DNA of 64,000 bases from Flavobacterium marginilacus (lineage in GTDB: Bacteria; Bacteroidota; Bacteroidia; Flavobacteriales; Flavobacteriaceae). This document shows, one piece after another, positions 63,401-64,000 of the stretch (the first letter of the stretch is position 1; each line of letters starts with the position of its first letter). The position numbers were made by a program, and so were the translations under genes. The stretch lies in the NCBI RefSeq assembly GCF_026870155.1, contig NZ_CP113975.1, positions 806,001 through 870,000 on the forward strand, written 5' to 3'. The notes under the pieces are model-generated. The model was not told the DNA's origin, ran no database searches, and saw only the letters and a list, made by a program, of their open reading frames with translations.

Positions 63401-63931
63401 ATTTTCTAAAGTAGAAAAGTCAAAAATTGGTTCGTAATCAGTCAAAGGGGTTTTCTTTAAAATCGCATCATTTTCTAAAGTTTTGTCATAAGTAATTTGA
63501 ATTTGTTTTTCAAAATCGTTCTGGCTCCATATTAGAAAATCATCAGTTAAGGAATCGACTTGCGTTCTAGTTTTTAAATAATACCTATTTTGGTTATAAT
63601 ATTCATTCAAACACTTTGCGTAAATCAAATTATAAATAGCTTTTGATGGAATTGATGCGTTTTTGATTTCTATTTTTAGTTTTTTTATAATTTTTGTTTT
63701 TGCACTTTCCTCTAGTTTTTGTAGGTATCTTGATTCATAAAAAAAGCATTTTAAAAGCTGTACTTCGTTTTTTCCCTGATATGCTTTTTTATGAATTTTA
63801 TCAACAATTTCATTGGCAGTTTTTATTTTGCCTTCATTTTCATTTTTGACAACCTTGTTCCAGTCTTTTTCATATTGCTGGGCAAATAAAGAAGTTGATA
63901 CAAAAAGAAGTACTAAATAAATATTTTTCAT
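57443..63931 (-). CDS. Alpha-2-macroglobulin-family protein with CarboxypepD-reg and TonB-plug insert
   Basis: 2162 residues with signal peptide 1-17 (LFVSTSLFAQ) and no lipobox. Helical N-terminal region (about 20-400), then macroglobulin beta domains (MG1-MG2 type; IYRPGQNVFYKGIA at about 580). An inserted carboxypeptidase-regulatory-like domain (about 1187-1260; GIVSDKEGPLSGVTVFAKG) and a TonB-plug-like segment (about 1270-1370; PLYVIDGEI, KKIYGEKGANGVIIITTKK) follow. The A2M core comes last: thioester motif C1615-A-E-Q in YEHECAEQIFARFY, helical thioester domain, and a C-terminal receptor-type domain. It would trap proteases in the periplasm or at the surface. Shows no sign of frameshift. 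Confidence 0.88.
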   Translation of the reverse strand: MKNIYLVLLFVSTSLFAQQYEKDWNKVVKNENEGKIKTANEIVDKIHKKAYQGKNEVQLLKCFFYESRYLQKLEESAKTKIIKKLKIEIKNASIPSKAIYNLIYAKCLNEYYNQNRYYLKTRTQVDSLTDDFLIWSQNDFEKQIQITYDKTLENDAILKKTPLTDYEPIFDFSTLENFKKESLFNFLLKEYITFYKSKINQWEIRTNDFTNFKDAFFGNSDGFTTLNLDFIKNEPLKKILELYQKQESNAPTVDNQLERILFCETYILKSKEDLIRILNSLQKKAKDEILLQKIQFEKAKIYSSLASKEIHPDYNIKAISILDSIINIKNRSNSYKLAFQKKQELNSKTLAVQLQKFSYNNENTRALINYANVHKLQISFYKISKEMSKAFAFPQNRNKDDFTAFSIIKKNKPVKTIDVQLLNKKDYFSYSTEVLLPQLETGNYFVFFESDSYADAKAFAYETITISNLAVLAWQKENDEYYQVLDRKTGKPIENVSVQTPTFSIKTDKNGIAIYNNEKTKNEDYRSENLELMHEGDSILFYRNYIRKNTNYTEKDKRNTNNKVQFYLDRAIYRPGQNVFYKGIAIQKNILNETKVIANTSFKIIVKNRNQEIKSFVVTTNEFGSFSGEFDLPKNGLTGYFSIEAHKPDDYKKDIIYDKNKEEHPFWSYGDLNHSQISFRVEEYKRPKFEIIFDSQKEIFQVNQTIKVKGIAKAFAGSNISDSKVSYSITRQTDYPNNFYNKYENETIATGETKTDGLGKFNIEFVATPNANVIKEQFPVFYYRIVVKITDVNGETHSAESITKVGYYDLVLSAKVPKRIETDGNNQISVNSTNINGNFLPTKGEIKIYFVRAFSNKFKKRVFPKPEIETISNDDFERLFPFEENEKPLTEKDFGSLVFSKKIDTEKDKKLILDFITDYQSGNYKVVFSAKDTFDNLIENSADFQIIQSKDKFNPSQLLTIKQVNTNALKDGFALIKITSAIPELYLSVTGNYQRKLFFEENHLLQNGELLVKVPIKTEFEKSIKIGIQCLFDNQNFNSDIDIDLSKDELNLEFLVKSFRNKIEPGSNENWSFQLKAKNTAKEAEILASMYDSSLDQFAKQDWDNLNANYYNYGYYNYINFKTNLGFETANSFLRNLNQNSYPLNVQNEATSLMWFGFDINSAYNPSLYLEYLKQLEKKEKKPLNSKMISGIVSDKEGPLSGVTVFAKGKQVSATTDLDGYYEITANIGEVLTFIHVGYATKEVKITSKTITTQLKASSDNLYEAVVVDYGIQKKTYLTGVTSREVIEEDNSVHSLAGIQDDYKDRFTNILIKGANSTPGKEPLYVIDGEIADNIKNLKSSEVISIDVLKDEDIKKIYGEKGANGVIIITTKKALEALTQVKARKNLSETAFFYPNLKTDSKGNVSFNFTSPEALTAWKLRLLAHNKDAVSGYLEKTTITQKDLMVTPNFPRFFREKDSIVITTKVSNVTNEAKTGIAVLQLFDTTTMQAIDAKMNNTNTVKNFTIPAYGNTTVSWKIYIPEGLQGVQYKVLAKAGNFSDGEENILPVLTNNMLVTESIPIWVRGNSKKEYTFENLKNNNSSTLKNHQFTLEYTSNPTWLAIQSLPYLMEYEHECAEQIFARFYANALASEIISSNPKIAELFETWRKNGKLNSKLEENEELKSIILAETPWLNDAQNEDEKKKNLALLFDLEKMKTSQQAAFDKLKQKQKTSGGFPWFDGSDENEYITRHILAGLGHLAKLNSNDETIEKIDSISEKGIPFIDSKFLEYHKTRTKNLKKTDKLIWINPYSDLHYLYTRSFYLKDYPLNDTLKKATKLYLETAKKDWLNYSLYEKGMTALVLNRFGETSSAKKIIESLKETASNNEDWGMYWIANKPGWYWYQAPIETQALLIEAFAEVDNDTKSVDAMKVWLLKNKQTKNWPTTKSTTEAVYALLMQGTDWLSVKDNTFIKIGDEKILTKKLAGNEKEAETGYIKLSWKANEIKKEMASVSIQNKSTVPGFGGLYWQYFEDLDKIKNNSGTNLSVAKELYIKKNTDKGSELQKITAKNKLKIGDLVTVRLIISAKEDMEFVHLKDMRASCFEPVDVLSGYEYKGGLGFYRSTKDVATHFFFDQINKGTYILEYDIRVNNTGNFSNGISTIDSMYAPEYTSHTKGIRVNVKN

Positions 63932-64000
63932 AATCGAATATCAGTAAATAATTTTCGTACAAATTACTGTTTTTTTAGGGTAAAACCAAATGATTATTTT

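Overview
The window is AT-rich, with few Shine-Dalgarno sequences and several promoter boxes of the Bacteroidota type (TAnnTTTG). Nearly every recognisable protein is of the flavobacterial kind: type IX secretion C-terminal domain, MlaE/MlaF pair, MurG-like glycosyltransferase, alpha-2-macroglobulin with a TonB-plug insert, GbsR/MarR regulator, IS982. It is best read as a chromosomal segment of a Flavobacterium-like bacterium. I see no rRNA, tRNA, CRISPR array or prophage.

Layout. 1-2.8 kb: three poorly known small genes and an orphan TonB-like protein. 3.0-7.2 kb: two secreted glycoside hydrolases (GH78 alpha-L-rhamnosidase and a GH43 enzyme). 7.3-12.8 kb: glutamate/leucine dehydrogenase family enzyme, chalcone-isomerase-like protein, AnmK, acyl-CoA dehydrogenase, Crp/Fnr regulator. 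13.1-18.0 kb: a redox/stress-flavoured cluster (AhpD-like, DUF1348, PPOX, AraC regulator) followed by a YHS-DoxX-DinB-NRDE operon. 18.1-23.2 kb: ATP-grasp protein plus LysE-like exporter, GNAT, SDR, a four-helix-bundle (IVP-type) gene with flanking inverted repeats, SprT-like protein, mannose-1-phosphate guanylyltransferase. 23.3-31.9 kb: MlaEF ABC transporter, GT2, methyltransferase, KAS III-like enzyme, GcvP, UbiA-like protein.

32.0-41.3 kb is the most unusual part. A histidine kinase/LytTR response regulator pair sits among three small-protein genes: an unknown 153-residue protein, an AidA/PixA-like inclusion-body-family protein, and a DUF1842-like protein. All three have a YTTRTGCTA element exactly 80 bp upstream of a -7-like box, with further elements at a 21-bp period as expected for LytTR sites, and long 5' leaders of about 190-210 nt. 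Two leaders carry the same two-hairpin RNA motif. A third, orphan copy of that motif lies in a graveyard of MITEs and a broken IS982 between them. I infer one co-regulated system. The same stretch holds a GbsR-headed operon (two paralogous membrane proteins, TIGR01777 epimerase, SRPBCC protein) with a palindromic operator.

41.4-51.8 kb: M3 peptidase; purK and purE with a Septu-like ATPase/HNH nuclease pair inserted between them; hpt, adk, a CNNM/CorC-type protein and obg. 51.9-64 kb: a large type IX-secreted repeat protein, a MurG-like glycosyltransferase, an LpxH-like phosphoesterase, and a 2162-residue alpha-2-macroglobulin with a CarboxypepD-reg/TonB-plug insert. Intergenic regions hold several kinds of palindromic or MITE-like elements, some with visible target-site duplications.
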